NCBI GenBank assembly: GCA_020638675.1
Contig: JACKID010000001.1
Span: forward strand, 310,001-374,000
Reading direction: 5' to 3'
DNA: 64,000 bases
DNA from: Planctomycetota bacterium
GTDB taxonomy: Bacteria > Planctomycetota > UBA8742 > UBA2392
Shown one piece after another: positions 42,218 to 50,056 of this stretch. The notes beneath the pieces were generated by a model. That model was not told the DNA's origin. It saw only the letters and a list, made by a program, of their open reading frames with translations, and ran no database searches. Both the position numbers and the translations under genes were made by a program. Position 1 is the stretch's first letter; every line of letters starts with the position of its first letter.

Positions 42218-42247
42218 GGAGTTCGCTCACATACCGAGGGCATACTC

Positions 42248-42715
42248 ATGTCCGACGAAATCAAGAAACAATGGACGCTCAAGATCAACGGGCTGGATCG
42301 TTTCGTGAAGCCCGGTGACAGCGTACGTGACAAGTGTGAGCTGTCGTCCGTCAGCCACGGCATCTTCGCGGACCAGCCGATGGCGGGCCAGCCGCGCCGT
42401 ACGCAGATCTACGACCTGTCTGTCGCACGCGAGACCGACGCCGCCACGCCCATTTTCATGCGTCTCTGCCAGACAGGTGAGGCCTTGCCGCAAGTGATCG
42501 TCGAGCTGGTCGCTGAGAAGGACGGCAAAGAGATATATCGCCTGACCTACGAATTGCTGAATGCGCGCATCAGTCGTGTGAACACCGGCGGCTCGGTTCA
42601 TGGCCAGGACTTCCGTCCTTACGACGACATGGCATTCACGTTCGAGAAGATGCGCATGCGCGTCACCGAAGGCGAGCAGAACGGCAGCGCCGAGCTGAAG
42701 CCCACCAGCCCGTAG
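42248..42715 (+). CDS. Hcp1-family (type VI tube-like) protein
   Basis: 155 residues. The pattern of an Hcp beta-barrel is visible: an early strand WTLKINGLDRF, the middle IYDLSVARETDAATPIFMRL like the DxxSP-L-xxA-xxG region, VIVELVAEKDGKEIYRLTYEL, then ARISRVNTG and the late FTFEKMRM. Hcp rings stack into the type VI secretion tube, but no other T6SS gene is here. Stand-alone Hcp-like proteins are known in planctomycetes and may have other tasks. Assignment by fold pattern only. Confidence 0.65.
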   Translation: MSDEIKKQWTLKINGLDRFVKPGDSVRDKCELSSVSHGIFADQPMAGQPRRTQIYDLSVARETDAATPIFMRLCQTGEALPQVIVELVAEKDGKEIYRLTYELLNARISRVNTGGSVHGQDFRPYDDMAFTFEKMRMRVTEGEQNGSAELKPTSP

Positions 42716-42743
42716 CCGCCTAGCCCGGTGCCTGCCGTCGCGC

Positions 42744-42749
42744 TAGGCT
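42744..42749 (+). promoter_or_regulatory. Candidate -10 box for leaderless ispE transcript
   Basis: TAGGCT with a 6-nt spacer (ggcggc) before the ATG at 42756. No Shine-Dalgarno is present. Confidence 0.45.
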
Positions 42750-42755
42750 GGCGGC

Positions 42756-43628
42756 ATGCTCACCATCAAAGCGCCGGCGAAGGTTAACTGGTTCCTCGAA
42801 GTGAAGGGCAAACGCCCGGACGGTTTCCATGAGCTGGAGACCGTCATGCAGGCCGTGAGCCTGTTTGATGAGATCACCGTCGAGGACCGGCCCGACGGCG
42901 TACTCTCACTTGAATGCAACATCGACCTCGGCGATCCGACCACCAACCTCGTCTATCGCGCCGCGGGCATCATGCGACAGGCGCATGCACCGGGACGCGG
43001 CGCACATATCGCCTTGAAAAAACAAATCCCACACGGCGCCGGTCTGGGCGGCGGCAGCAGCGACGCTGCGAACGCACTGATTGCCCTGAATCGTTTATGG
43101 CAGCTTAATCTGCACAAAAATGTACTGGAAGAGCTGGTGTCGAAAGTCGGCAGCGACTGCGCCTTCTTCATCAGCGGAGGGACAGCGATATGCACTGGTC
43201 GTGGTGAGATTGTTCAGTCGCTACCAGATATGGTAGGGCTGCACTTGGTTATCCTGTACCCGAACGACGTGTGCCCGACGGGACAGGTCTATTCGCTGCT
43301 GGCGCGGGACTTGACGTATTCACCTCGTAACTGTTACCTATTTCATCATTTGCCGGAGAATTTGGACCCAAAGCAACTTGCTTCGGGCGTGTTCAATCGG
43401 TTGCAAGATTACGCAATTCAGGTTTCCCGCAAATTGGCGGACGCCTGGAAAGCGACCGCACAAGAGCCGGGCGTTCTTGTGCGATTTGTAAGTGGCTCGG
43501 GTTCCTCGGTCGCCTTTCTCATGCAGAGCGAGTCGGCCGCGAAACAGTTGGAAGATTCGCTCACGGCCAGATCGCTCGGGCGCACGTTTGCAGTCCAGAC
43601 TTTGCCCGGTGGTGCAGTATGGGGATAG
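42756..43628 (+). CDS. ispE: 4-diphosphocytidyl-2-C-methyl-D-erythritol kinase
   Basis: 290 residues, GHMP kinase of the non-mevalonate isoprenoid pathway. APAKVNWFLEVKGKRPDGFH, the ATP loop IPHGAGLGGGSSDAANAL, GSDCAFFISGGTAICTGRGE and the late FVSGSGSSVAFLM motif are all present. The gene is followed after 4 nt by spoVG, the order known from other phyla. From about 43085 onward the codon use becomes noticeably less GC-rich than the 5' third of the same gene, suggesting a mosaic. Confidence 0.96.
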   Translation: MLTIKAPAKVNWFLEVKGKRPDGFHELETVMQAVSLFDEITVEDRPDGVLSLECNIDLGDPTTNLVYRAAGIMRQAHAPGRGAHIALKKQIPHGAGLGGGSSDAANALIALNRLWQLNLHKNVLEELVSKVGSDCAFFISGGTAICTGRGEIVQSLPDMVGLHLVILYPNDVCPTGQVYSLLARDLTYSPRNCYLFHHLPENLDPKQLASGVFNRLQDYAIQVSRKLADAWKATAQEPGVLVRFVSGSGSSVAFLMQSESAAKQLEDSLTARSLGRTFAVQTLPGGAVWG

Positions 43629-43632
43629 GCCC

Positions 43633-44046
43633 ATGCGTGACATCGAAGTCACGGAAGTCAGGGTAAAGTTAGCCGCCGAAGACGATGACAAGCTCCTCGG
43701 CTATTGCAGCGTCACACTCAATAACTCGTTCGTGATCAAGGACCTGAAGATCATCCAGGGCGATGAGACTCCGTTCATCGCGATGCCCTCTCGCAAGATC
43801 ACCGACAAGTGCCCCAAGTGCAGCTACAAGAATCACCTGCGCGCCAAGTTCTGCAACGAGTGCGGCTCCAAGCTGCCGCAGAACCGCGCCGACACGGACG
43901 CGCGCGGTCGGGCCAAGCTGCACTTCGACCTGGTGCACCCGATCCGCAGCGAAGTGCGCGACTATGTGCACAAGGCGATCCTCGACGCATACGAGAAAGA
44001 AGCCGCACGCAGGCGCGACGGGCATCCACCTACTGATGACGAGTAA
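43633..44046 (+). CDS. spoVG: SpoVG-family RNA/DNA-binding regulator with inserted zinc ribbon
   Basis: 137 residues. SpoVG core in two parts: IEVTEVRVKLAAEDDDKLLG with FVIKDLKIIQGDETPFIAMP, and later LVHPIRSEVRDYVHKAILDA. Between them lies a CPKC-x13-CNEC zinc ribbon (about residues 57-78) not found in classical SpoVG, where MPS leads almost directly to the HPI segment. SpoVG binds nucleic acids and acts as a global regulator in Firmicutes and Borrelia. GGGGATAGG upstream supports the ATG at 43633. Confidence 0.9.
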   Translation: MRDIEVTEVRVKLAAEDDDKLLGYCSVTLNNSFVIKDLKIIQGDETPFIAMPSRKITDKCPKCSYKNHLRAKFCNECGSKLPQNRADTDARGRAKLHFDLVHPIRSEVRDYVHKAILDAYEKEAARRRDGHPPTDDE

Positions 44047-44055
44047 CTCGGGCAG

Positions 44056-46002
44056 CTAGTGCTGCAACGCCGCGGCGATTTCTTCGCGTGTGGAAGCCGC
44101 GTCGCATGCACTGCGCAACTCGGTGCGTGTGAGCGTGGCCCCGGCGCCGAGTTCGACTTCAAGGAAGTCGTCGCCGAGGATCACACAGTTCAGCGGCTCG
44201 GTTTGGTACGAATCAACCTCAACCCAGTCCCCAGGCGGATCGCCGGGGCTCGGCATCGCCCGCCAACTCGGTGGGCGGCGATATGCGGCGCGCAGCTTGA
44301 TCGGCCGGACGCCCACCGTGCACCAGAAGCGCGTTGCGGTATCGCTCTGAAAGATGGGCACGGCAACGCGTGTATCCACGCCGAGGTCCGGGTCTGATTC
44401 CCAATCCTCGAGCCACTTGGATGCGAGCGTGCGGACGTAGGCCGGCTCGTCGATCTCACCGTCCAGTGTTTGCGGTTTGTGCCCGATGTCTTCGCAACTG
44501 ACAAAGTAGAGCCCGTAGAACAGCAGGCGCATGTTCTCAAGCTCATCGCCGAGCGCCGAGTCACGTCGGCCATCGGCGCACCAGCCCGGCATGCCGTTCA
44601 GGTCTTCGACGGTCGCGTTGAGGAAGTTCTGCAGGAAGGCATAGCTGCGCGCCATGCGCAGGTAGTAGCTGGGGTTCGGCTCGACACGCAGGCGTGGCGT
44701 CAAGGGTGCTTCCGGCTCGTACGCGGCGCCTGCTGCGTTGCCGGCCGCGGCCGTTCCTCGGATGTGGGTTTCGCGAGTCTTGGTAACCATGGCCTTGAAG
44801 GCGTCGAGCAGCCGCAGCTTGTACTTCTTCGTGAGCATCAGCTTGTCGTTGCCTTCGCCGCGCTCTGGCAGAATGAGTGTTTCGAGCGCATAGAGCTGGT
44901 AGTCATACCAGCCGCTGTTTGCGCCGGGCTTCAGGTCAAGCTTGCCGTCGCGGATGGCGGTGATCAGGTCGGCCATCAGCTCCGCGCCCGGCGGCAGCCC
45001 CTCAGGGTAGAGCCGGTCAAACAGTTGCACTTCGGGCGAGTCAGAATACGGCAGGAAGGCGACGCTCGGCTCGCGTGCATGCTCGGACCTGGCGATCTCC
45101 TCCAGCGACTTTCCCTCGTAGCCGTCCACGAGCAATGGCAGCAGGGACATGCCTTTGAACGGGTCGCTCAACTTCGCGTAAAACTCCAGCATGCGCACGT
45201 ACTGCTCACGTGCCTGCCCATTGCGCGCGAGCGCGTTGGCCAGAACCTGTGGCGTGCCGGCCCGGTCGAAGAATGGCTGCTGCAGATAGCGCAGAAACTG
45301 GAAGACGCGCTTCAGGTTCTCGTTCCAGGTGTAGAAGCCAACCGGCCTGGATCGGGCTTCATCCAGCAGAAAGCTCTCGACGAACGCGCCTGCCATCGCG
45401 GGGCGGCGCTGGTGCTCCTCCGGCGTGATGAATCGACCGACCTCCAGGCTGGCCCACAGCCAGGCATAGGGCTCGCCGGCCGGGTTCAGTTCCGTGAGGA
45501 TCTGGCGAACGCACAGCTCCATGTCGCGTACGCCCACTTCACTGTTCTGGACCATGTATTGGTCGAGCGCGGCATACAGCCCGTCATCGAACTGCTTGGC
45601 CTTGCCGCCCAGCAGGTTGACGCTCGGAAGAACTGTGAGGCCTGCGGCCTTGAGTGCCTTTGCCGCGGACGCGTAGTCCGGGTAGAGACGTTGCAGTGCT
45701 TCGCTTTCGTCGCTTCGAATGTCGGGCACGTCCAGCTCTATCACGGCCGCGCTGGCATTGATCTGCCATACGCTCTGTCCCTCGCCGAAGGGGCGACTGT
45801 CGATCAGCTCGGGATCGAATTCGGGCTTCTTGTCTTCCAGCTTGTCGTCCGCCAGCAGATCCCGCGGTTTGGGGCGCTGGACGTCGGTGTGCTCCGTCTC
45901 ATAGGTGTCGATGTGGTTGACCACAAGGAACGAAACGACCAGACCTGTGCCCAGCAGGCTCAGGGTGATGGCGGCGATGATGATCTTCCAGCGTGTGCTC
46001 AT
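44056..46002 (-). CDS. Large membrane-anchored hypothetical protein, possibly DUF3160-like
   Basis: 648 residues. One N-terminal helix (IIIAAITLSLLGTGLVVSFLV) and then a large outside region. Segments such as LDEARSRPVGFYTWNENLKR and FLRYLQQPFF, a mostly helical middle and a beta-type end (FWCTVGVRPIKLRAAYRRPP) are vaguely like DUF3160 proteins, but I am not sure. TAGACT lies 6 nt before the ATG. It is convergent with spoVG across only 9 bp. Confidence 0.65.
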   Translation of the reverse strand: MSTRWKIIIAAITLSLLGTGLVVSFLVVNHIDTYETEHTDVQRPKPRDLLADDKLEDKKPEFDPELIDSRPFGEGQSVWQINASAAVIELDVPDIRSDESEALQRLYPDYASAAKALKAAGLTVLPSVNLLGGKAKQFDDGLYAALDQYMVQNSEVGVRDMELCVRQILTELNPAGEPYAWLWASLEVGRFITPEEHQRRPAMAGAFVESFLLDEARSRPVGFYTWNENLKRVFQFLRYLQQPFFDRAGTPQVLANALARNGQAREQYVRMLEFYAKLSDPFKGMSLLPLLVDGYEGKSLEEIARSEHAREPSVAFLPYSDSPEVQLFDRLYPEGLPPGAELMADLITAIRDGKLDLKPGANSGWYDYQLYALETLILPERGEGNDKLMLTKKYKLRLLDAFKAMVTKTRETHIRGTAAAGNAAGAAYEPEAPLTPRLRVEPNPSYYLRMARSYAFLQNFLNATVEDLNGMPGWCADGRRDSALGDELENMRLLFYGLYFVSCEDIGHKPQTLDGEIDEPAYVRTLASKWLEDWESDPDLGVDTRVAVPIFQSDTATRFWCTVGVRPIKLRAAYRRPPSWRAMPSPGDPPGDWVEVDSYQTEPLNCVILGDDFLEVELGAGATLTRTELRSACDAASTREEIAAALQH

Positions 46003-46008
46003 GGCAGA

Positions 46009-46014
46009 AGTCTA
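46009..46014 (-). promoter_or_regulatory. Candidate -10 box for leaderless transcript of the 46002 gene
   Basis: TAGACT on the minus strand with a 6-nt spacer (tctgcc) before the ATG at 46002, and no Shine-Dalgarno. Confidence 0.5.
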
Positions 46015-46150
46015 ATCCGGAGACGGAGGTTAAGGGTTCATCAAACGCACGAAAAGTGACCGGCGGCGCACACGACGTTTGTGCAGTGGACCTTTGCAGA
46101 CTTATTCGGCAAACTCTGTCAGTCGCTGACTTCAAGGATACGGAGAACCC

Positions 46151-46699
46151 ATGAGGCTTATCGCTGCGTTTCTGGTGCTTTGCATTGGTGCAGTCGTCGC
46201 GGGTTGCGGTGGCATGCCGAAGCCAACGATCGAGGCCGTCGCACCGCACGCCGACGCGACGCTCGTTCGCGTTGCGATGGTGGCAACGAACTACGACGAC
46301 TCCTGGAACAACGAAAACGTTCGCCTGCGCGTCAACCAGCAGTGGTTGAACGACGACGGCGTGCCCACCAACAAGGAAGAGGTTTTCGAGCAGGCCTACA
46401 ACGGGCGCCAGGGCGACAACCGCGGCACGATCAAGATGAAGGACGCCGAGGGCTCAAGCACCAACCGCGTGCGACTCGTGTTCGAGCTCGTGGCCGGTGA
46501 GAACAAGGCCAGCGAGAGCATCAGCGCCGCGACCAACCTTGAGTGGAAGCTTTCCAGCTCGCTGGAAAACAAGGACATCATCTTGATCGCGGTCATCAGC
46601 CGCAAGACGCGCAACAACTACGCGATCGATGCGCTGTACGCCATGAACCCGTCCACTGGCGATACCGAACAGGTGTTGCCGAGCTACGACGCGGAGTAG
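46151..46699 (+). CDS. Hypothetical lipoprotein
   Basis: 182 residues. Signal with lipobox VVAGC. The mature part has beta character with conserved-looking aromatic/Asn pairs (NYDDSWNNENVRLRVNQQWL) and resembles YcfL/DUF1425-type small lipoproteins in length and style, without firm motifs. GGAG 5 nt before the ATG. It diverges from the 46002 gene and is followed by a strong terminator. Confidence 0.7.
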   Translation: MRLIAAFLVLCIGAVVAGCGGMPKPTIEAVAPHADATLVRVAMVATNYDDSWNNENVRLRVNQQWLNDDGVPTNKEEVFEQAYNGRQGDNRGTIKMKDAEGSSTNRVRLVFELVAGENKASESISAATNLEWKLSSSLENKDIILIAVISRKTRNNYAIDALYAMNPSTGDTEQVLPSYDAE

Positions 46700-46719
46700 G
46701 TCGAAGGCGCAAATGGAAT

Positions 46720-46745
46720 GAGCCGGCGGCCTTGGCCGCCGGCTC
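46720..46745. terminator. Bidirectional terminator
   Basis: A perfect 12-bp inverted repeat (GAGCCGGCGGCC with its complement) and a 2-base centre, followed on the plus strand by gctgtttt. It lies between the convergent genes ending at 46699 and 46758. Confidence 0.85.
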
Positions 46746-46757
46746 GCTGTTTTCCGG

Positions 46758-48230
46758 CTACTTGTGTTTCCCGCCCTCTTCTTTTGAGGGCAGCTTCACC
46801 TCGACGCCTGCCCACGTGTACGGGTTTGCCATACAGGCCAGACTCTCGCCGGTTAAGTGCGGCTCGTTCTCGCCGTGCAGCCCGAATCCCCAGGCGTTGA
46901 CCAGCAGAGTTTCGGGCAGCTTCCCCTCGCCGAACAGGGCGGTGAGTGGCAGCGCGTACTCGAACGTCCAGGTCTTGTCCTTCATGCGCCCGGAAGCCTT
47001 GATTCCCTTCAGCGGCGAAAGCGAGAAGTCCTTCATACTGAGCGTCCAGGCATCCAGCCCGGTTTCCCCGTTGTCGCCGAGCCAGAGGTGCTGGTCATTG
47101 CCGCTCAGAAAATCGGTCCACTCGCTTCCCAGCATCAGGATCAGCGCGGACCCGCGACGGGGGCCGCGTTCGCTGCTTGAGGAGAAGCTTTCGTACTTGA
47201 TCGCGCCCGCCAGCATCAGGTAGCCGCCGCAGACTTTCCAGCGCAGGTATTCGCCTTCTTCGAAACCCTTCAGAGGCAACTCGGTTGAGCCCTGTTTCCA
47301 GGCCTGGCCGCTGCCGTCCGGCTCGGCGGCTTCGTCCTGGACCGGCAGCTCCAGTTGATTCCATGGCGGAAGCAGGTACTCGTATTCGCTCTTGAGGAAG
47401 TCGTTGACCCGGTAGATCTGCCCCTGCTCATTGCCATAAAGCACTGCGCCATCGTGCAGGCACAGGGACTCGCACTGCTGTGCGTAGATCAGCACGCTGC
47501 GCTCCGGTTTGCCCTCGAGTTTTTCGCCGTAGACGAAGATGCGCGTGTAACTCAACAGGACGAGCTTCTTGGTGCCGGCGTCGTAGTCCGCGGCCGTCAG
47601 GGTAACGCGTTCGTCCAGATCCAGCTTGCCGGAAAGCACCGGGACGTTCTTCTCGCCGTCCTTCAACTCGTCAAAGCGATAGACGCCGGTGTAGGTCTCG
47701 TCCTTGCTGCGCTTGTCAAAGATGTAGAGCTTGCCGTCGATGACGGCCGCGGCTTCCGCGTTGTGTCGTCCGTCGGGGTAGGCTACCGGGTACGTTGCGA
47801 CGGTCTTGAGCTTCGCTGTGTCGGCATCCCACGCGACGCGATAAAGCGTGATGTCGTCGCGCTCAAGCCGGTTGTCGCCGATGTCGCATACCAGCAGGTC
47901 GTCGCCGATGATCGTGATCTCTTCCCAATCAATGGCCTTGGCGCCGGGAACGGCGAAGGCCTGCGCGCCCGTGAAGGTAGGCTCGTCGGCGCGGTAAAGG
48001 ATGGGGCCGTCGCCGCTGTCGTTGTGCGACCACCACGCGCCCTGCCAGTACTGCAAGCCGCTGGATTCATTAAGGCGCTTGTAGTCCAGCTTGTAGAAGG
48101 GCTTGACCACGCCATGGTGGTCGTAGCTGTCGAACACCGAGTCGGTCGGCTCAGGTTTCGGCGCATCCTGTGCGCCGACCGAAATCAGCGCCAGACCGGC
48201 CAGCAGCAGTGCAAACAAGGAACGCTTCAT
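46758..48230 (-). CDS. Secreted propeller-like protein with CBM9/DOMON-like C-terminal domain
   Basis: 490 residues. Signal peptide (LFALLLAGLALISVGAQ). Residues about 50-300 have propeller-type repeats with Asp-rich turns (DLLVCDIGDNRLERDDITLY, KLYIFDKRSKDETY, AVLYGNEQGQIYRVND). The C-terminal 170 residues (SALILMLGSEWTDFLSG, FEYALPLTALFGE) resemble CBM9-like carbohydrate- or haem-binding domains. Probable role is binding or reading an extracellular glycan, not proven. GGGAGG 4 nt before the ATG at 48230. Confidence 0.65.
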   Translation of the reverse strand: MKRSLFALLLAGLALISVGAQDAPKPEPTDSVFDSYDHHGVVKPFYKLDYKRLNESSGLQYWQGAWWSHNDSGDGPILYRADEPTFTGAQAFAVPGAKAIDWEEITIIGDDLLVCDIGDNRLERDDITLYRVAWDADTAKLKTVATYPVAYPDGRHNAEAAAVIDGKLYIFDKRSKDETYTGVYRFDELKDGEKNVPVLSGKLDLDERVTLTAADYDAGTKKLVLLSYTRIFVYGEKLEGKPERSVLIYAQQCESLCLHDGAVLYGNEQGQIYRVNDFLKSEYEYLLPPWNQLELPVQDEAAEPDGSGQAWKQGSTELPLKGFEEGEYLRWKVCGGYLMLAGAIKYESFSSSSERGPRRGSALILMLGSEWTDFLSGNDQHLWLGDNGETGLDAWTLSMKDFSLSPLKGIKASGRMKDKTWTFEYALPLTALFGEGKLPETLLVNAWGFGLHGENEPHLTGESLACMANPYTWAGVEVKLPSKEEGGKHK

Positions 48231-48814
48231 ATGGCCTCCCGCCCGGAGCATAGCTTAAACGAAAACGGGCCGTGCGCTCGGCCCGGACCCGTCTTCTTTT
48301 CAGCAAACCAAAAGTGCCGCTGCGCTGAACAGTTTGTGCACCCTGTATTAGCAAGGTGGGTGGTTTCCGGCCTGTCCAACCCGTCCCTCAACGAAGTGGG
48401 AGGGCTTGAATTTTGACAGGACGAGAAGTTCCTCCCCGTGCACGTTCATCGGCGCCGCAAACTTTATCGTCAGGCTAGCGAACACCATAGTAAGCCCGAA
48501 CATTCTATTTGCGGGCGGAGTTGGGGCAAGCGCACACGATCAACTTGTTGCGCACCTGCTTGTCCCAATCCACGCAAGGCGTTGACATTGCCGTCCGGTT
48601 ATCCCCGCGGGCAATGCCGTCACGGCCCGATGCGGTTCAGCAATCCGGGCGCGTCATTGCCGTCTCGCGTAACAGCCCGCCGTGACTGCGAAAGGACGAA
48701 GCCGTGGTTTGCGTCCAACTTGCAACCACGTCTGGTTTTGCGAGGATGGTCGCACGCAGTTGTGGCGGTCCTTTCCGCTATTAAGGCACACCCACGCCCC
48801 CCGGCCGGTGTTGT
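48231..48814. other. Long intergenic region before the pseudopilin operon
   Basis: 584 bp with no convincing gene. It holds the leader of the 48230 gene (TATGCT near 48245), three copies of a CATTGCCGTC-like word (48586-48595 and 48655-48664 exact, 48612-48621 with one change), a 7-bp CATTGCC/GGCAATG inverted pair, and a bulged hairpin around 48701-48730. A regulatory region for the operon is likely; no known riboswitch motif fits. Confidence 0.5.
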
Positions 48815-50056
48815 ATGAACGTGCCGCACTTCAATCACAGACACCCCTCAGCCCGGCGGGGCTTCACTCTGCTGGAGTTGCTGGTCGTCATATCGATCCT
48901 GATCGTGGCGTTTCTGGTATTCGCCACGTTCCTGGGCCCGGGCGCGACCGGCCCGGCGCTTGAGCGCAACTCGCGGGCGATCCGCGCGATGGTCGCCAAC
49001 ATCCGCCAGAACGCCAGTACCCGCAAAGTGCACAGCGAGCTGGTGATCGACTACAAGCACGACCAGATCGTCGCACTCGCGCGCCGGCGACTGGTCAGCT
49101 TCGCCTTTGACGGCGATTCCCCGACGGTCGGCAGCGGCAACGTGATCGGCGCGCCGTCCGGGCGTGCGGCGATCCAGGCCAGCCGTACGCTGTTGCTGAT
49201 GGACGGTGCGGCGCTCGAGCTGCCGGACATGCAGTCCAGCTTCACGATCCCGTGGATGGACCACTACGACGTCAGCGGCGACTACGAAGGCATCGCCGTT
49301 TCGTTCGACTTCTTTCCGTTAGGCACCAACGGCTCGGCCATCGCGACGATGGGCAATGTATTCACCATCAGCGTTGCCGAGGCGCGCGAGAATGCGGTCA
49401 AGCTTGCGGTCAGCAGCGGCGGCGTGACGGCATTGGCAGACAGCTGGATTGCGCTGTACCGCTGGTGCAGCGTGGAGATCGCGGTATCGCGCTACGGCGT
49501 GAGCCTGTACGTGGACGGGCGAGTAAGCGAGGGCCAGCTGCCGTCGAACGGATTTTCCGTGCCCAGCGCCATGGGAACAGACCTGCGGATCGGCGGCGTG
49601 CCTTGCCGCATCGACAATTTCGAGATGAACAGCCTTGTCAGCAGCCAGACGCTGGAACTTGCCGACGTGCAACTGCTGCCCCCCGGCGTGCCCGCGAAGC
49701 TGGAAAGCACCGGCGAGGCGGAGGGCATCTACGACTGGAAGGCCGAGCCACCCAAGGCGAACGGTCCCATCACGGGAAACAACGGCACGGCGCCGCCCCC
49801 GCCGAACAGCGCCCTGCCCACGAACGTGCCGGCCATCGTGCACGTCTACTTCGACACGGCCGGCAAGCTTGACCCGGCGCGGCACCCGGGCGCCGTCTAT
49901 GTCTGCCTGATCGCCGTCGACAACGGCGAGATCATCCGCATGCAGGTCACTATTCACACGTTGGGCGCGGTTACATGGGACTACGTTGATCTGTTCCCGT
50001 GGGAAGTGCCGCCCAACGCTCCGCCGCAACCCGGTCTCCCAGGGGAAACGCCATGA
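48815..50056 (+). CDS. Prepilin-like minor pseudopilin with LamG/concanavalin-type domain
   Basis: 413 residues. The type IV prepilin signal is clear: short basic leader, cleavage at RRG before FTLLELLVVISILI, with Glu at +5. Length is over twice that of usual GspH/FimT pseudopilins. The passenger has a jelly-roll pattern of LamG type (YEGIAVSFDFFPLGTNGSAI, RWCSVEIAVSRYGVSLYVDG, MGTDLRIGGVPCRIDNFEMN). It would sit at the tip of a pseudopilus and bind glycan or protein. First gene of four overlapping genes; its stop overlaps the next start as ATGA. Confidence 0.85.
   Translation: MNVPHFNHRHPSARRGFTLLELLVVISILIVAFLVFATFLGPGATGPALERNSRAIRAMVANIRQNASTRKVHSELVIDYKHDQIVALARRRLVSFAFDGDSPTVGSGNVIGAPSGRAAIQASRTLLLMDGAALELPDMQSSFTIPWMDHYDVSGDYEGIAVSFDFFPLGTNGSAIATMGNVFTISVAEARENAVKLAVSSGGVTALADSWIALYRWCSVEIAVSRYGVSLYVDGRVSEGQLPSNGFSVPSAMGTDLRIGGVPCRIDNFEMNSLVSSQTLELADVQLLPPGVPAKLESTGEAEGIYDWKAEPPKANGPITGNNGTAPPPPNSALPTNVPAIVHVYFDTAGKLDPARHPGAVYVCLIAVDNGEIIRMQVTIHTLGAVTWDYVDLFPWEVPPNAPPQPGLPGETP

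Noticed and set aside
48680..48735. Possible c-di-GMP (GEMM) riboswitch before the pseudopilin operon
   Set aside because: A gaaagg...gacgaagcc stretch and a bulged hairpin recall GEMM-I, but the invariant GGGCAAACC and GGGACGCAAAGCC segments are not present in order.
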